Source: WQXF01 sp031553615
Lineage (GTDB): Bacteria > Bacillota > Clostridia > Christensenellales > Aristaeellaceae
Reading direction: 5' to 3'
DNA: 64,000 bases
Assembly (NCBI GenBank): GCA_031553615.1
Contig: JAVBLJ010000010.1
Location: forward strand, 1 to 64,000
Shown here: positions 41,760-50,496 of the stretch, piece by piece
Numbering within the stretch: the first letter of the stretch is position 1
Layout: the number at the start of each line of letters is the position of its first letter
Notes under the pieces: model-generated
What the model was told of the DNA's origin: nothing
Databases searched by the model: none
Seen by the model: the letters and a program-made list of their open reading frames with translations, nothing else
Position numbers and translations under genes: made by a program

Positions 41760-41788
41760 ATCATAGTACAAACGGGCTGATTTTTCAA
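41760..41788 (-). promoter_or_regulatory. Promoter of the DUF4003 gene
   Basis: TTGAAA (41788-41783), 17-base spacer, TATGAT (41765-41760) on the minus strand. Confidence 0.7.
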
Positions 41789-42121
41789 GCGCAGAGGCAC
41801 CTTGCCCGTCTCGCCCAATCCCCGAATTTCCGCAAAACGCCAAAGCTGCCCGCCGCGCGCCCAAAGCATGAACAAGGAGGTGTTTGCTCTGCAGACAGAC
41901 GGCCCCTACGGCGGCCCCAACTGCGATTCGCAACCAAGCCAAGCAGTCGCTTTTTCATTGTCTTTCTAGGCCCGCAACACGCCCGATATTGCTGGAATCT
42001 CCAACGCAAAACGGGCCGCTTAGGCGATTTGTGTTTCAAACAGATAAATTCGACGTTGACAATTTGTGATTTGTGTGAAAAAATAAAGGAAAGAGAGAGC
42101 ACACTGTTTGGAGGTGGCTGC
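41789..42121 (+). promoter_or_regulatory. Intergenic region upstream of importer 3
   Basis: No gene seen. A TTGACA at 42056-42061 followed about 20 bases later by AATAAA could be the promoter of the three-gene importer operon; the spacing is too long for a firm call. The final bases contain the ribosome site TTGGAGGTGGCTGC. Confidence 0.35.
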
Positions 42122-43090
42122 ATGGCTATGCCCAAGCCCGCACCAGCGGCCCGGATGCGGCGCAGACGTTTTACGCTGGACGACTTGGATTTAACGTTGA
42201 TGTCTATCCCCACAGCGCTGTGGTACTTGGTGTTTTGCTATCTGCCGATGTTCGGCATCGTCATGGCGTTCAAGAATTATAAGGTTAAGCCCGGCTCCGG
42301 CTTCCTGTATAGCTTGTTTGTCAATAGCAAATGGACGGGCTTCAAGAATTTCGATTTTCTGTTAAAGAGTCCCGATGCCTTCACCCTGTTTCGCAACACC
42401 ATCGGCTACAACCTGATTTTTATCACGCTGAGCGTCCTGATTCCCGTCACGCTGGCCATCATGATTTCCCAGCTGTACAGCAAGAAGCTGGCAAAGATCA
42501 CCCAAACCGCCATGTTCCTGCCCTATTTCCTCTCTTGGGTTGTGGTCAGCTACTTCGTCTACGCGTTTCTGAGCACCGAGCGAGGTTTGGTCAACAACCT
42601 CATCAAATCCTTCGGCGGCGCGGGAACCACGAACTACTATCAGTCCACCAAGGTTTGGCCCTATTTGCTCGTGTTCCTGAACCAATGGAAAAGCGTAGGC
42701 TACACGATGGTCGTCTATCTGGCCGCCATCAGCGGCATTGATGGGGAGCTCTACGAAGCCGCACTAATCGATGGGGCCAGCAAATGGCAGCAGGTGCGGT
42801 ACATCGTGTTGCCCCTGCTGCGGCCAATCATTTCAATCATGTTCATCCTAGCAATCGGCAATATATTCAGAACCGACTTCGGTCTTTTCTATCAAGCCAC
42901 GCGCAATGCGGGCGCTATCACGAGCGTGACGATGACCATCGACGTATTCGTATACAAGGTGCTCATTGAAAAGCCGAACATCAACTTCGCCACGGCGGCC
43001 AGCTTCCTGCAATCGATCTTTGGTCTGATCACCATCCTGCTGGCAAACCTGGTGGTTCGCAAGATCGATCCGGATGCCGGACTATTCTAA
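42122..43090 (+). CDS. Polysaccharide ABC transporter permease (LplB type)
   Basis: 322 residues, six spans, with the short basic N-terminus and WYLVFCYLPMFGIVMAFKNY that mark the LplB/YteP subfamily. The coupling loop is GELYEAALIDGASKWQQVRY and the C-terminus ends VVRKIDPDAGLF. The subfamily imports oligosaccharides such as rhamnogalacturonan or mannan fragments. TTGGAGGTGGCTGC sets ATG 42122; an open frame reaching back to 41444 crosses the DUF4003 gene and is not used. First gene of importer 3. Confidence 0.9.
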   Translation: MAMPKPAPAARMRRRRFTLDDLDLTLMSIPTALWYLVFCYLPMFGIVMAFKNYKVKPGSGFLYSLFVNSKWTGFKNFDFLLKSPDAFTLFRNTIGYNLIFITLSVLIPVTLAIMISQLYSKKLAKITQTAMFLPYFLSWVVVSYFVYAFLSTERGLVNNLIKSFGGAGTTNYYQSTKVWPYLLVFLNQWKSVGYTMVVYLAAISGIDGELYEAALIDGASKWQQVRYIVLPLLRPIISIMFILAIGNIFRTDFGLFYQATRNAGAITSVTMTIDVFVYKVLIEKPNINFATAASFLQSIFGLITILLANLVVRKIDPDAGLF

Positions 43091-43108
43091 AATAAGGGGA
43101 GGGCTTGT

Positions 43109-44056
43109 ATGGTTTCCGCCGAAAAAAAGATGCAAAATGGCCGCAAGACCACCTCTGGGATCGAGCGGCTCAACCGAGTGAAGCCGGTGACCAATGCGGT
43201 TTTCTCGCTGGTATTCATCATTCTTGCGCTCATAGCCATCATTCCCGCGGTTTTCGTGCTCATCCTTTCGTTCTCGTCCGAAGCTTCCATCTCCGCCCGG
43301 GGCTATAGCTTTATTCCCATGGAGTGGTCGATCGAATCGTACGCGTACCTGGCCCGGCAATGGGATTACATCGGTCGTTCCCTGTTCAATTCCCTGTTTG
43401 TCACCCTGGCCGGCACTCTGCTGGGTCTGTTCCTCTGCTCCACGATGGGCTACGTGCTATCCCGGCCCAACTACAAGCTGCGTAAATTCTACAGCTTCTT
43501 TATCTTTTTCCCCATGCTTTTCAGCGGTGGTTTGGTCGCCTCGTACATGATCAACACGCAAATCCTCGGCCTAAAAAACTCCTACGGCGCGTTGATTCTG
43601 CCCATCGCCTGCTCGACGTTCTACGTCATCATCATGCGCACCTTCTTCCAAACCACCATCCCCGATTCCATCATCGAATCGGCCAAGATCGATGGTGCGC
43701 GGCAAATGCGCATCTTCCCGCAGATCGTGCTGCCCATTTCGTTGCCATCGCTTGCGACCATCGGTCTGTTTTTCACCTTCGGCTACTGGAACGATTGGTT
43801 CCTGGCAAAGATGTATCTGGACACAAACAAGCAAATATTGTATCCTTTGCAGTATCTGCTCATCAGCATCGAGCAAAACATCCAGTTCATGACCAAGTCG
43901 TCCCAGTTTATGACCGCGGGCACCACGGTCAACCTGCCCAGCGAAACCATCCGCATGGCCATCGTGATGGTGGTGGTGGTGCCCATCGCCTTCTCCTATC
44001 CGTTCTTTCAGAAATACTTTATTTCAGGGTTGACCATCGGCGCGGTCAAGGGTTGA
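43109..44056 (+). CDS. Polysaccharide ABC transporter permease (LplC/YtcP type)
   Basis: 315 residues, six spans. LplC-type landmarks are the early FSSEASISARGYSFIPMEWS and the end YFISGLTIGAVKG. The coupling loop is DSIIESAKIDGARQMRIFPQ. It pairs with the preceding LplB-type permease 18 bases upstream. As in the subfamily, the gene order is permease, permease, binding protein, opposite to importers 1 and 2. Confidence 0.92.
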   Translation: MVSAEKKMQNGRKTTSGIERLNRVKPVTNAVFSLVFIILALIAIIPAVFVLILSFSSEASISARGYSFIPMEWSIESYAYLARQWDYIGRSLFNSLFVTLAGTLLGLFLCSTMGYVLSRPNYKLRKFYSFFIFFPMLFSGGLVASYMINTQILGLKNSYGALILPIACSTFYVIIMRTFFQTTIPDSIIESAKIDGARQMRIFPQIVLPISLPSLATIGLFFTFGYWNDWFLAKMYLDTNKQILYPLQYLLISIEQNIQFMTKSSQFMTAGTTVNLPSETIRMAIVMVVVVPIAFSYPFFQKYFISGLTIGAVKG

Positions 44057-44108
44057 GCTCTACCGGCGTATGCCGGTTGGCTATAGAAAGGAAATGGAGG
44101 AATCGTTC

Positions 44109-45569
44109 ATGAGGAAATTGGTATCTCTGGTTCTCGCGGTGTTGATGCTCACCTCAATGGTTGCCATCGTTCCTGCGGTCGCGGAAGATTACGTTAAGCT
44201 GACCTGGGTGCAGGGCACCGGCGCGGACGCCCCCAAGGACAACGCGGAAGTTCTGGAAGCGTTGAATGTGATCACTCGCGAAAAGCTCGGTTGTGAAGTG
44301 GAAATTATCTACATGACCGGTGACCAGGTGAAGAATTCCGTCTTGGCCGGCGAAGTGCATGACATGTACTTCACCTGCGATTGGTACAACGACTATGCGA
44401 CCCAGAGCTACGCCGGCATCTTTGCCGACATCACCGAACTGGTCAAGACCGCAACCCCTGCCCTGTACGCCACCATGCCCGAAGAGGTGTGGAACCTGTC
44501 CAAGGTCAATGGAAAGATATACGCCATTCCGGTCAAGAAGGATTACTGCCCCGAAATCTTCGTGATGTTCAACAAGGAATTCTACGCGGGCCTCGGCATG
44601 GAAATCCCCGCGCAGATGGACTTCCTGGATCTGGAGCCGTACCTGAAGGCCTACAAGGATGCGTACCCCGACAAGTACCCCATCATGTTCACCAAGGCCC
44701 CCTCGGGCCTTGACGCAACGTTCAATTTCGTCAACCGCGATTCGTTCATCGGCTTCCCCTATGCGGCGGCCGGTACCGAAAACGCCACCAAGATCGTCAG
44801 CGTCCTGGAAGATGAGTACATGCTCAAGCGCTTGACCGCGCTGCACGATTGGTACACCAAGGGCTACATCAATCCCGATGCCGCCACCACCGGCGAAGAA
44901 GGCATCGACAACAAGATCGACTTCATCAAGTTCGGCCAGGGCTTCTATGGCGCAGATGCCATCTGGAGCGCGAACTACCTCTACCCCATCCAAATCTCCA
45001 AGATTTCCGGCCCGTACCTGTCCACCTCCGGCGTGCGTGGCTCCATGAACGCGTTCAGCTCCGCCCTGGATGCCGAGCGTCTCGAGCTGTGCCTGAAGTA
45101 TCAGGAACTGGTCAACACCGACCTGAAGTATCGCGACATCCTGCGTTACGGCGTTGAAGGCAAGCACTTCACCTACAACGAAGATGGCACCGTGCTCCGC
45201 ACCAACATCGGCGTGGACAACTACAGCCCCTGGGCGTTCTCGCAGGGCTCCTACGCCCTGAGCTCCGTTGCCGCCTCCGCTTTCGAAGCGGTTCCCGCCG
45301 ATCCGAAGATGTGGGACGTGGTGTTCGAAGGCTACAAGGACGCGCTGGTCGCGGCCGACATGGGCTTCTCCTTCGACCCCAGCGAGTTTGAGATGCAGAT
45401 CGCTCAGCTGATCGTCATCAAAGACAAGTGGTATGGCCAGCTCTTCACCGGCACCGTGGACCCCGCGGAAGCCGTACCGGCCTGCCTGGCTGAGATGGAA
45501 GCCGCCGGCCTGCGCGATGTCATCGCGGGCGCTCAGGCGCAGCTCGACGCGTATCTGGCCGCGAAGTAA
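44109..45569 (+). CDS. Extracellular sugar-binding protein of importer 3 (LplA type)
   Basis: 486 residues. The signal peptide is 1-24 (RKLVSLVLAVLMLTSMVAIVPA), cleaved near AVA-ED, again without lipobox Cys. The mature protein begins DYVKLTWVQGTGADAP and has ANSIWSAN-like ADAIWSANYLYPIQ and TNIGVDNYSPWAFSQGSYAL, fitting LplA proteins. ATG 44109 is preceded by AATGGAGGAATCGTTC; 13 upstream codons are excluded. It ends the operon at a strong terminator. The ligand is unknown. Confidence 0.92.
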   Translation: MRKLVSLVLAVLMLTSMVAIVPAVAEDYVKLTWVQGTGADAPKDNAEVLEALNVITREKLGCEVEIIYMTGDQVKNSVLAGEVHDMYFTCDWYNDYATQSYAGIFADITELVKTATPALYATMPEEVWNLSKVNGKIYAIPVKKDYCPEIFVMFNKEFYAGLGMEIPAQMDFLDLEPYLKAYKDAYPDKYPIMFTKAPSGLDATFNFVNRDSFIGFPYAAAGTENATKIVSVLEDEYMLKRLTALHDWYTKGYINPDAATTGEEGIDNKIDFIKFGQGFYGADAIWSANYLYPIQISKISGPYLSTSGVRGSMNAFSSALDAERLELCLKYQELVNTDLKYRDILRYGVEGKHFTYNEDGTVLRTNIGVDNYSPWAFSQGSYALSSVAASAFEAVPADPKMWDVVFEGYKDALVAADMGFSFDPSEFEMQIAQLIVIKDKWYGQLFTGTVDPAEAVPACLAEMEAAGLRDVIAGAQAQLDAYLAAK

Positions 45570-45601
45570 GCTTTCGGCAAGGATAGCGCAAAGCATTAAC
45601 G

Positions 45602-45638
45602 AAGGACGTCCTCCGCAATGGGGGACGTCCTTTCTATT
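45602..45638 (+). terminator. Terminator after importer 3
   Basis: AAGGACGTCC-TCC and GGG-GGACGTCCTT form a 13-bp stem with loop GCAAT, followed by TCTATT. It lies between converging genes; the opposite strand has the same hairpin but a poorer T-tract. Confidence 0.88.
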
Positions 45639-45659
45639 CCCGGAATTTCGGCAGCACGC

Positions 45660-47504
45660 CTACACCGTTAGGTGGTATTCCTGCAGCCAGGCGTTGAGCT
45701 GCACGATCCAGGCCAACAGCTGCGGCCCCGCCATCAACTGCCCAAACCAGGGCTTGCCGTAGTCGGCATGCTCGCCGCAAAGCGCTTGGACGGCGGGCAC
45801 ATCCAGCAGCGCGCGCACCGGTGCGTGGGGATCCGCGAGCAAATCGCGCACCAGCGCCTGCACCAACCGCTCGTAGCGGGGATTGTGCGTCTTGGGGAAG
45901 GGGCTCTTGCGGCGGTGCAGCACTTCGTCCGGCAGCAGTCCGTGCGCGGCCGCGCGCAGCAGGCCCTTGGGTTCACCGTCCAGCGCTTTGAATTCCCACG
46001 GCACGTTGAACACATACTCGATCAAGGCACGATCGCAGAAGGGTGTGCGGATCTCCAGCCCGGCGGCATGGCTCATGCGATCGCCGCGATCCACCAGCGT
46101 GGCCATGAAGCCGCGCAGATTCATGTACGCGATTTCTCGGCGGCGCGCCTCCGTCGGCGCTTCGCCCTCCAGGCGCGGCGTTTGCGAGCGCATCGCCTCA
46201 TAGCGCACGCGCACGTGCTCCTCCAGCCGAAGCGCGCCTGCAAGCTCTGGGTTCAGCGCGCGCAATCGCGCGGTAGGGTCGGTGTTCCAAGGGAAGGTTT
46301 CCGCGCGGAAGAACTCCTCGCGGTGGAACCACGGATATCCGCCAAAAATCTCATCGGCGCACTCACCGGAGAACGCAATGCGCTGTTCCTGCGCCAACCT
46401 CCCGCAGAAGAAGATCAGCGACGCATCCACATCGGCCATGCCAGGGAAATCGCGCGCGCGCATGGCCGGGATCAGCGCATCGGCCAGCTTTTGATCGTCG
46501 CAGAGCAGCACCCGGTGTTCGGTGGCGCAGTGCTCGCGCACCCGATCCACGTAGGGCGCATCCATCTCGGGCTGGAAGCTGGTGGCGCGGAAGAACTCAT
46601 CGTTGTCCACGTAATCGAACGAATAGGTCGCCAGTCGGCTGCCCTGCTCGCGCACCATCCCAGCGGCCACGGCGGTGATCACGCTGGAATCCACCCCACC
46701 CGAAAGCAGCGCGCACGCATTGCCGTCGGCGGGCCACTGTCGGCGGATGGAGGAAAGCAGCAGCTCGCGGGTCTGGGCAATGGTGTCGTCCAGGGTGTCG
46801 GTATGCTCGCGGCTGTGCAGGCGGTACCATTCGCGCAGGTGCAGCCCCTCCTCGTCGATGCGCAGGCAGCCGCCCGCCGGAATCTCGTGCACTCCCTCGA
46901 ATACCGCGTTGCCCGGCGTGCGTCCGGGCCCGATGGACAGCACCTCGCGCAGGCCCGCCTCGCTCAGCGCCGGAGTGCACTGCGGGTGAGCAAACAGCGC
47001 CTTGGGCTCGGAGGCCAACAGCGCGCCACCCTCCACGGGTGCATAGAACAACGGGCGCGTGCCAAACGCATCGCGCGCCGCGAAGGCCGTGCGCCGTGCC
47101 TCATCCCACACGATAAAAGCAAAGCCACCGAATGCGCCGTTTCCCTCCAGCAGGTCGGTGCAATCCTCGCCCTCCACCAGGTAGGCGGCCAGGATCAGCT
47201 CCGCCGCGCTATCCCCTTCAAAAGCATATCCTCCACCCGCTAGGCGGCGACGCAAGGGCTCCGGCGTAGTGAGCAACCCATCGCACACCGCCGCGTAGCG
47301 CCGCCCCGCACGCACTGTTTCGAATACCACATCGTGCGGAGCAGCACCGGGTTGGCCCAGCACCGCCTGCGCCTCGCCCGAAACCACCCAGCCGCCCCGG
47401 CCCCGGTGCGGGAGCGCAGCCGCCATGGCGCGCACCTGCCGCGAGCGCTCCCCCTCCTCAGACACGTCCCTCCGCAGGTCAATCCAACCCACCATACCGC
47501 TCAT
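45660..47504 (-). CDS. asnB: Asparagine-synthetase-like protein with degenerate glutaminase domain
   Basis: 614 residues. The C-terminal ATP-dependent synthetase domain is intact: LLSGGVDSSVITAVAA (PP-loop, near residue 265), SGECADEIFGGYPWF and LEIRTPFCDRALIEYVF. The N-terminal class-II amidotransferase domain keeps its fold-type sequence but has lost its catalysis. Residue 2 is Ser (MSGMVGW) instead of the essential Cys, HRGPDG is HRGRGG, the Arg-Leu of HxRLxI is gone, and NGExYN is CDGLLTT. It probably cannot use glutamine and would need free ammonia or act on a different amine. ATG 47504 has AAGGGGTGGGTCT upstream. Stands alone, converging on importer 3. Confidence 0.85.
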   Translation of the reverse strand: MSGMVGWIDLRRDVSEEGERSRQVRAMAAALPHRGRGGWVVSGEAQAVLGQPGAAPHDVVFETVRAGRRYAAVCDGLLTTPEPLRRRLAGGGYAFEGDSAAELILAAYLVEGEDCTDLLEGNGAFGGFAFIVWDEARRTAFAARDAFGTRPLFYAPVEGGALLASEPKALFAHPQCTPALSEAGLREVLSIGPGRTPGNAVFEGVHEIPAGGCLRIDEEGLHLREWYRLHSREHTDTLDDTIAQTRELLLSSIRRQWPADGNACALLSGGVDSSVITAVAAGMVREQGSRLATYSFDYVDNDEFFRATSFQPEMDAPYVDRVREHCATEHRVLLCDDQKLADALIPAMRARDFPGMADVDASLIFFCGRLAQEQRIAFSGECADEIFGGYPWFHREEFFRAETFPWNTDPTARLRALNPELAGALRLEEHVRVRYEAMRSQTPRLEGEAPTEARRREIAYMNLRGFMATLVDRGDRMSHAAGLEIRTPFCDRALIEYVFNVPWEFKALDGEPKGLLRAAAHGLLPDEVLHRRKSPFPKTHNPRYERLVQALVRDLLADPHAPVRALLDVPAVQALCGEHADYGKPWFGQLMAGPQLLAWIVQLNAWLQEYHLTV

Positions 47505-47636
47505 AGACCCACCCCTTTATAAATTCTCCCCTGTATTCTATGCACGAAATCCGCGCGGCTTTCGCTTGCTTCCCGCGCGCGTGTTTGCTACAATAATCCA
47601 GGCACCCCCAAACTCACCCACACGAAGGAGAAACGG

Positions 47637-48608
47637 ATGAAGCCCACCGCCATCGTAACCCACCGCATCCCCAAGCCCGGCCTGGAATCGCTGTTCGAGG
47701 CCTGCGACGTGCGCTACCCGGAGCACGCCTACGCTTTCTCCGCCCAGGAGCTGCTGGCCCTGGCCCCCGAAGCCGAGGCGGTGCTGGCCTGCGGCGCGCT
47801 GGACGCCGAATTTATCCGCGCAGCGGGCAAGCTGCGGGTGGTAAGCAACTACGGCGCGGGGTACGACCAGGTGGACGTGGCCGCGCTGACCCGCGCCAGT
47901 GTGCCGCTCATCAAGCTCTCCGATGAAACGGCGGGCTCCACCGCCGAGCTCGCCATGACGCTGCTGCTCACAGCCAGCCGACGAGTGGCCGAACTCGACC
48001 GCCTGGTGCGCACCGTTCCGCCCCCAAACGCGTTTGGCATGGGGCTTCACACGGGCCACAGCGTGGCGGGCAAAACGCTAGGGATCGTGGGCATGGGCAG
48101 CATCGGCCGCCGGGTGCGCGCCATGGCGCAGGCCTTCGGCATGTGCGTGGTGTATCACAACCGCCAACCCCTTTCGGCGCAACTGGCAGGCGGAGCCGAG
48201 TGGATGCCGCTGAACGAGCTGCTTTCCTGCAGCGATGCGATATCGCTGCATTGCCCGCTTACGCCGGAAACGCGGCACCTCATCGATGCGGCGGCACTGG
48301 CGCGCATGAAGCCCGAAGCGCTGCTGATCAACACGGCGCGCGGCGCGATCATCGATTTCAACGCGCTGATCGCCGCGCTGAATGCGGGCGCGATCGGCGG
48401 TGCCGGGCTCGATGTGTACCCCCATGAGCCCTTCATCCCCGAAGCGCTGCTGCGCATGGATAACGTGGTGCTCACGCCGCACATTGGCGCCAATACCCAC
48501 GAAACGCGCCAAGCCATGAGCGCCAAATGCGCGCAAAACATACTCGACGTGCTGGCGGGCCGCCGTCCGGAGCAGGTGGTCAACTCCGAGGTGTATGAAC
48601 GCGCTTAG
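47637..48608 (+). CDS. D-isomer 2-hydroxyacid dehydrogenase
   Basis: 323 residues. NAD-binding motif LGIVGMGSIGRRVRAMAQAF, substrate Arg in NTARGAIIDF, Glu in GLDVYPHEPFIP and catalytic His in LTPHIGANTHET are all present. Likely a glyoxylate/hydroxypyruvate reductase or D-glycerate dehydrogenase; phosphoglycerate dehydrogenase is less likely because no C-terminal ACT domain follows. CACGAAGGAGAAACGG precedes the ATG. It diverges from the asparagine-synthetase-like gene. Confidence 0.9.
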   Translation: MKPTAIVTHRIPKPGLESLFEACDVRYPEHAYAFSAQELLALAPEAEAVLACGALDAEFIRAAGKLRVVSNYGAGYDQVDVAALTRASVPLIKLSDETAGSTAELAMTLLLTASRRVAELDRLVRTVPPPNAFGMGLHTGHSVAGKTLGIVGMGSIGRRVRAMAQAFGMCVVYHNRQPLSAQLAGGAEWMPLNELLSCSDAISLHCPLTPETRHLIDAAALARMKPEALLINTARGAIIDFNALIAALNAGAIGGAGLDVYPHEPFIPEALLRMDNVVLTPHIGANTHETRQAMSAKCAQNILDVLAGRRPEQVVNSEVYERA

Positions 48609-48812
48609 CGTTTGCGTTTCATGCTTACGCTCCTCGACCATCGCATTTACGCTGCTTTCAAAGCATCCTTCTTCTAATGCTCTTCTCATGATTCCCTTAT
48701 GCTGTCCTCAAGCAACCTTCGCCGCCGTGCGGTATGCTATGTCTGTCACCAGGACATCAACAATCCGTAACTGGACAGAATAAAAGGGACGCAATAAAAG
48801 GAGGACAATACC

Positions 48813-49622
48813 ATGGCAAAATATACCTTAGAGCAAATCGATTATCTGCGCGAGAAGGCCTCCATCACCTACGAAGAGGCGCTGGAAACCCTGGAGCGCT
48901 TCGATGGCGATCTGGCGCACTGCCTGGTGGATTTGGAGCGCAAGGGGCGCATCAAGCCGCCGCAGCGCAAGCCCGGAGCCACCGCCCAGAACTACCGCTA
49001 CGAATACCGCTACGACCGCAACGAGCAGCGCAGCGATACCCGCTCTGACCGCGCCGAAAACCGGGGCTACGATGCGCGCAGATTCGATCAGCAGCACCGC
49101 GGCAAAGCCTTCGTGCTCGATGGCGAATGGCTCAAGCAAGCGCTGTTCTCCCACGTGGTGGTGCGCAAGGATGAAAGGATCGTCGCCGACCTGCCGGTGA
49201 TCTTCGTGGGCTTCGCGGCCTGCGCCGCCCCGCACCTGGTTTTCGCCTCGGTGCTGCTCATTTTCCTGATGGGCTACCGCGTGAAGTGGGAACGCCTGCA
49301 GGAGAAACCCAAGCCCGCCAACGATCTGTTCGCTTTCGTAGACAAGACCGCCGAGAACATTCGCCGCACAGCCGATAGCTTCGTGCGCACCGTGAAGAAC
49401 GAGGTGTACCCGCAGCCCACGCAGCCCGAGGCCCCTGCCCGGCCTGCGCCGGAAGCGCCCAATCACGATCCCGAAATCAAGCCCGAAATCAAGCCCGAAC
49501 CGAAGGCCGAGCCCTTGGCCGAAGAAAAGCCCGCCCCCAAAGCCAAGGCCACGCCCAAGGTGGTGCCCCTGCGCCCCACCGAGGAAGGCGAGGAAGGCCC
49601 CAGCGAGATCACCATCGAATAA
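48813..49622 (+). CDS. UBA-like/DUF4342 membrane protein
   Basis: 269 residues. The N-terminal 45 residues (LEQIDYLREKASITYEEALE, then TLERFDGDLAHCLVDLERKG) form a UBA-type three-helix unit as in DUF4342 proteins. A hydrophobic segment at about 124-152 (DLPVIFVGFAACAAPHLVFA onward) may cross the membrane. The C-terminal 70 residues are Pro/Lys/Glu-rich with PEIKPEIKPEPK repeats, probably disordered. AAAAGGAGGACAATACC precedes the ATG. Function unknown; it precedes the two-component genes by 102 bases and might be read with them. Confidence 0.75.
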   Translation: MAKYTLEQIDYLREKASITYEEALETLERFDGDLAHCLVDLERKGRIKPPQRKPGATAQNYRYEYRYDRNEQRSDTRSDRAENRGYDARRFDQQHRGKAFVLDGEWLKQALFSHVVVRKDERIVADLPVIFVGFAACAAPHLVFASVLLIFLMGYRVKWERLQEKPKPANDLFAFVDKTAENIRRTADSFVRTVKNEVYPQPTQPEAPARPAPEAPNHDPEIKPEIKPEPKAEPLAEEKPAPKAKATPKVVPLRPTEEGEEGPSEITIE

Positions 49623-49724
49623 AGCAACAACATAGCCAAGCTACAGCCCGAGGGGGATGCGCGCGCATCCCTTTCGGCGTATAAAGAATCCAGGTGATCA
49701 CGCGATCACCGAAGGGAGAAGCCT

Positions 49725-50417
49725 GTGCAAAAAATCCTGATCGTAGAGGACGAAGTCAAGATCGCGCGCTTCGTGGAGCTGGAGCTGACCCACGAGGGGT
49801 ACGAGGTAGCCATCGCAACCGATGGGCGCGACGGGCTGGAGAAGGCCATCGGCTGGCAGCCCGATCTCATCGTGCTCGACCTCATGCTGCCCGGCCTTTC
49901 AGGCATAGAGGTCTGCCGCCGTGTGCGCCAGGAGAGCGAGGTGCCCATCCTGATGCTCACCGCCAAGGACGACGTGTCCGACAAGGTGATGGGCCTGGAC
50001 ATGGGAGCCGACGATTACATGACCAAGCCCTTTGCCATCGAGGAGTTACTTGCACGGATACGGACAGCGCTCAAGCGCCAGCAGCGCGGCGAGAGCAAGC
50101 GCGTGGAAACGCAGCGCTATGCGGTGGGCGATCTGCAGCTGGATACCCGCGCCTACACCGTGACCTTCCAGGGCGAGGAGATCACGCTGACCAAGAAGGA
50201 ATTCGATCTGCTGGCCTACCTGATGGCCCACGTGGGCGAAGTGGTAACCCGCGATGCGCTGCTGGACAAGGTGTGGGGATACGCCTACGCGGGCGATACC
50301 AACATCGTGGATGTATACGTGCGCTACCTGCGCACCAAGGTGGATGAGCGGGTGGGCGTAAAGTACGTGCACACGGTACGCGGCGTGGGGTACATGATGA
50401 AGGACGAGCGGAAATAG
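49725..50417 (+). CDS. OmpR/PhoB-family response regulator
   Basis: 230 residues. Receiver domain with the phospho-acceptor Asp in LIVLDLMLPGLSG (about residue 52) and Lys in DDYMTKPF (about 100). The winged-helix DNA-binding domain is from about 133 (LTKKEFDLLAYLMAHVGEVV, VDVYVRYLRTKVDE, HTVRGVGYMM). Most similar in layout to the ArlR/CsrR/WalR group. It receives phosphate from the histidine kinase encoded 63 bases downstream. Targets unknown. Confidence 0.95.
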   Translation: MQKILIVEDEVKIARFVELELTHEGYEVAIATDGRDGLEKAIGWQPDLIVLDLMLPGLSGIEVCRRVRQESEVPILMLTAKDDVSDKVMGLDMGADDYMTKPFAIEELLARIRTALKRQQRGESKRVETQRYAVGDLQLDTRAYTVTFQGEEITLTKKEFDLLAYLMAHVGEVVTRDALLDKVWGYAYAGDTNIVDVYVRYLRTKVDERVGVKYVHTVRGVGYMMKDERK

Positions 50418-50442
50418 CGATGAGTACGACGCGCCGATAAAA

Positions 50443-50496
50443 ACGTTGTAAAAGAAAACCATTGTGAAAGAAAATAATTTATGAAGGAAAAAGCAA
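50443..50496. repeat. 17-bp tandem repeat over the histidine-kinase start
   Basis: Three diverged units, GTTGTAAAAGAAAACCA, TTGTGAAAGAAAATAAT and TTATGAAGGAAAAAGCA; the third contains the start codon. Confidence 0.55.

Noticed and set aside
48609..48812. Small gene between the 2-hydroxyacid dehydrogenase and DUF4342 genes
   Set aside because: The 62-codon ORF there lacks a ribosome site and coding character; the region probably holds the promoter of the DUF4342 gene.
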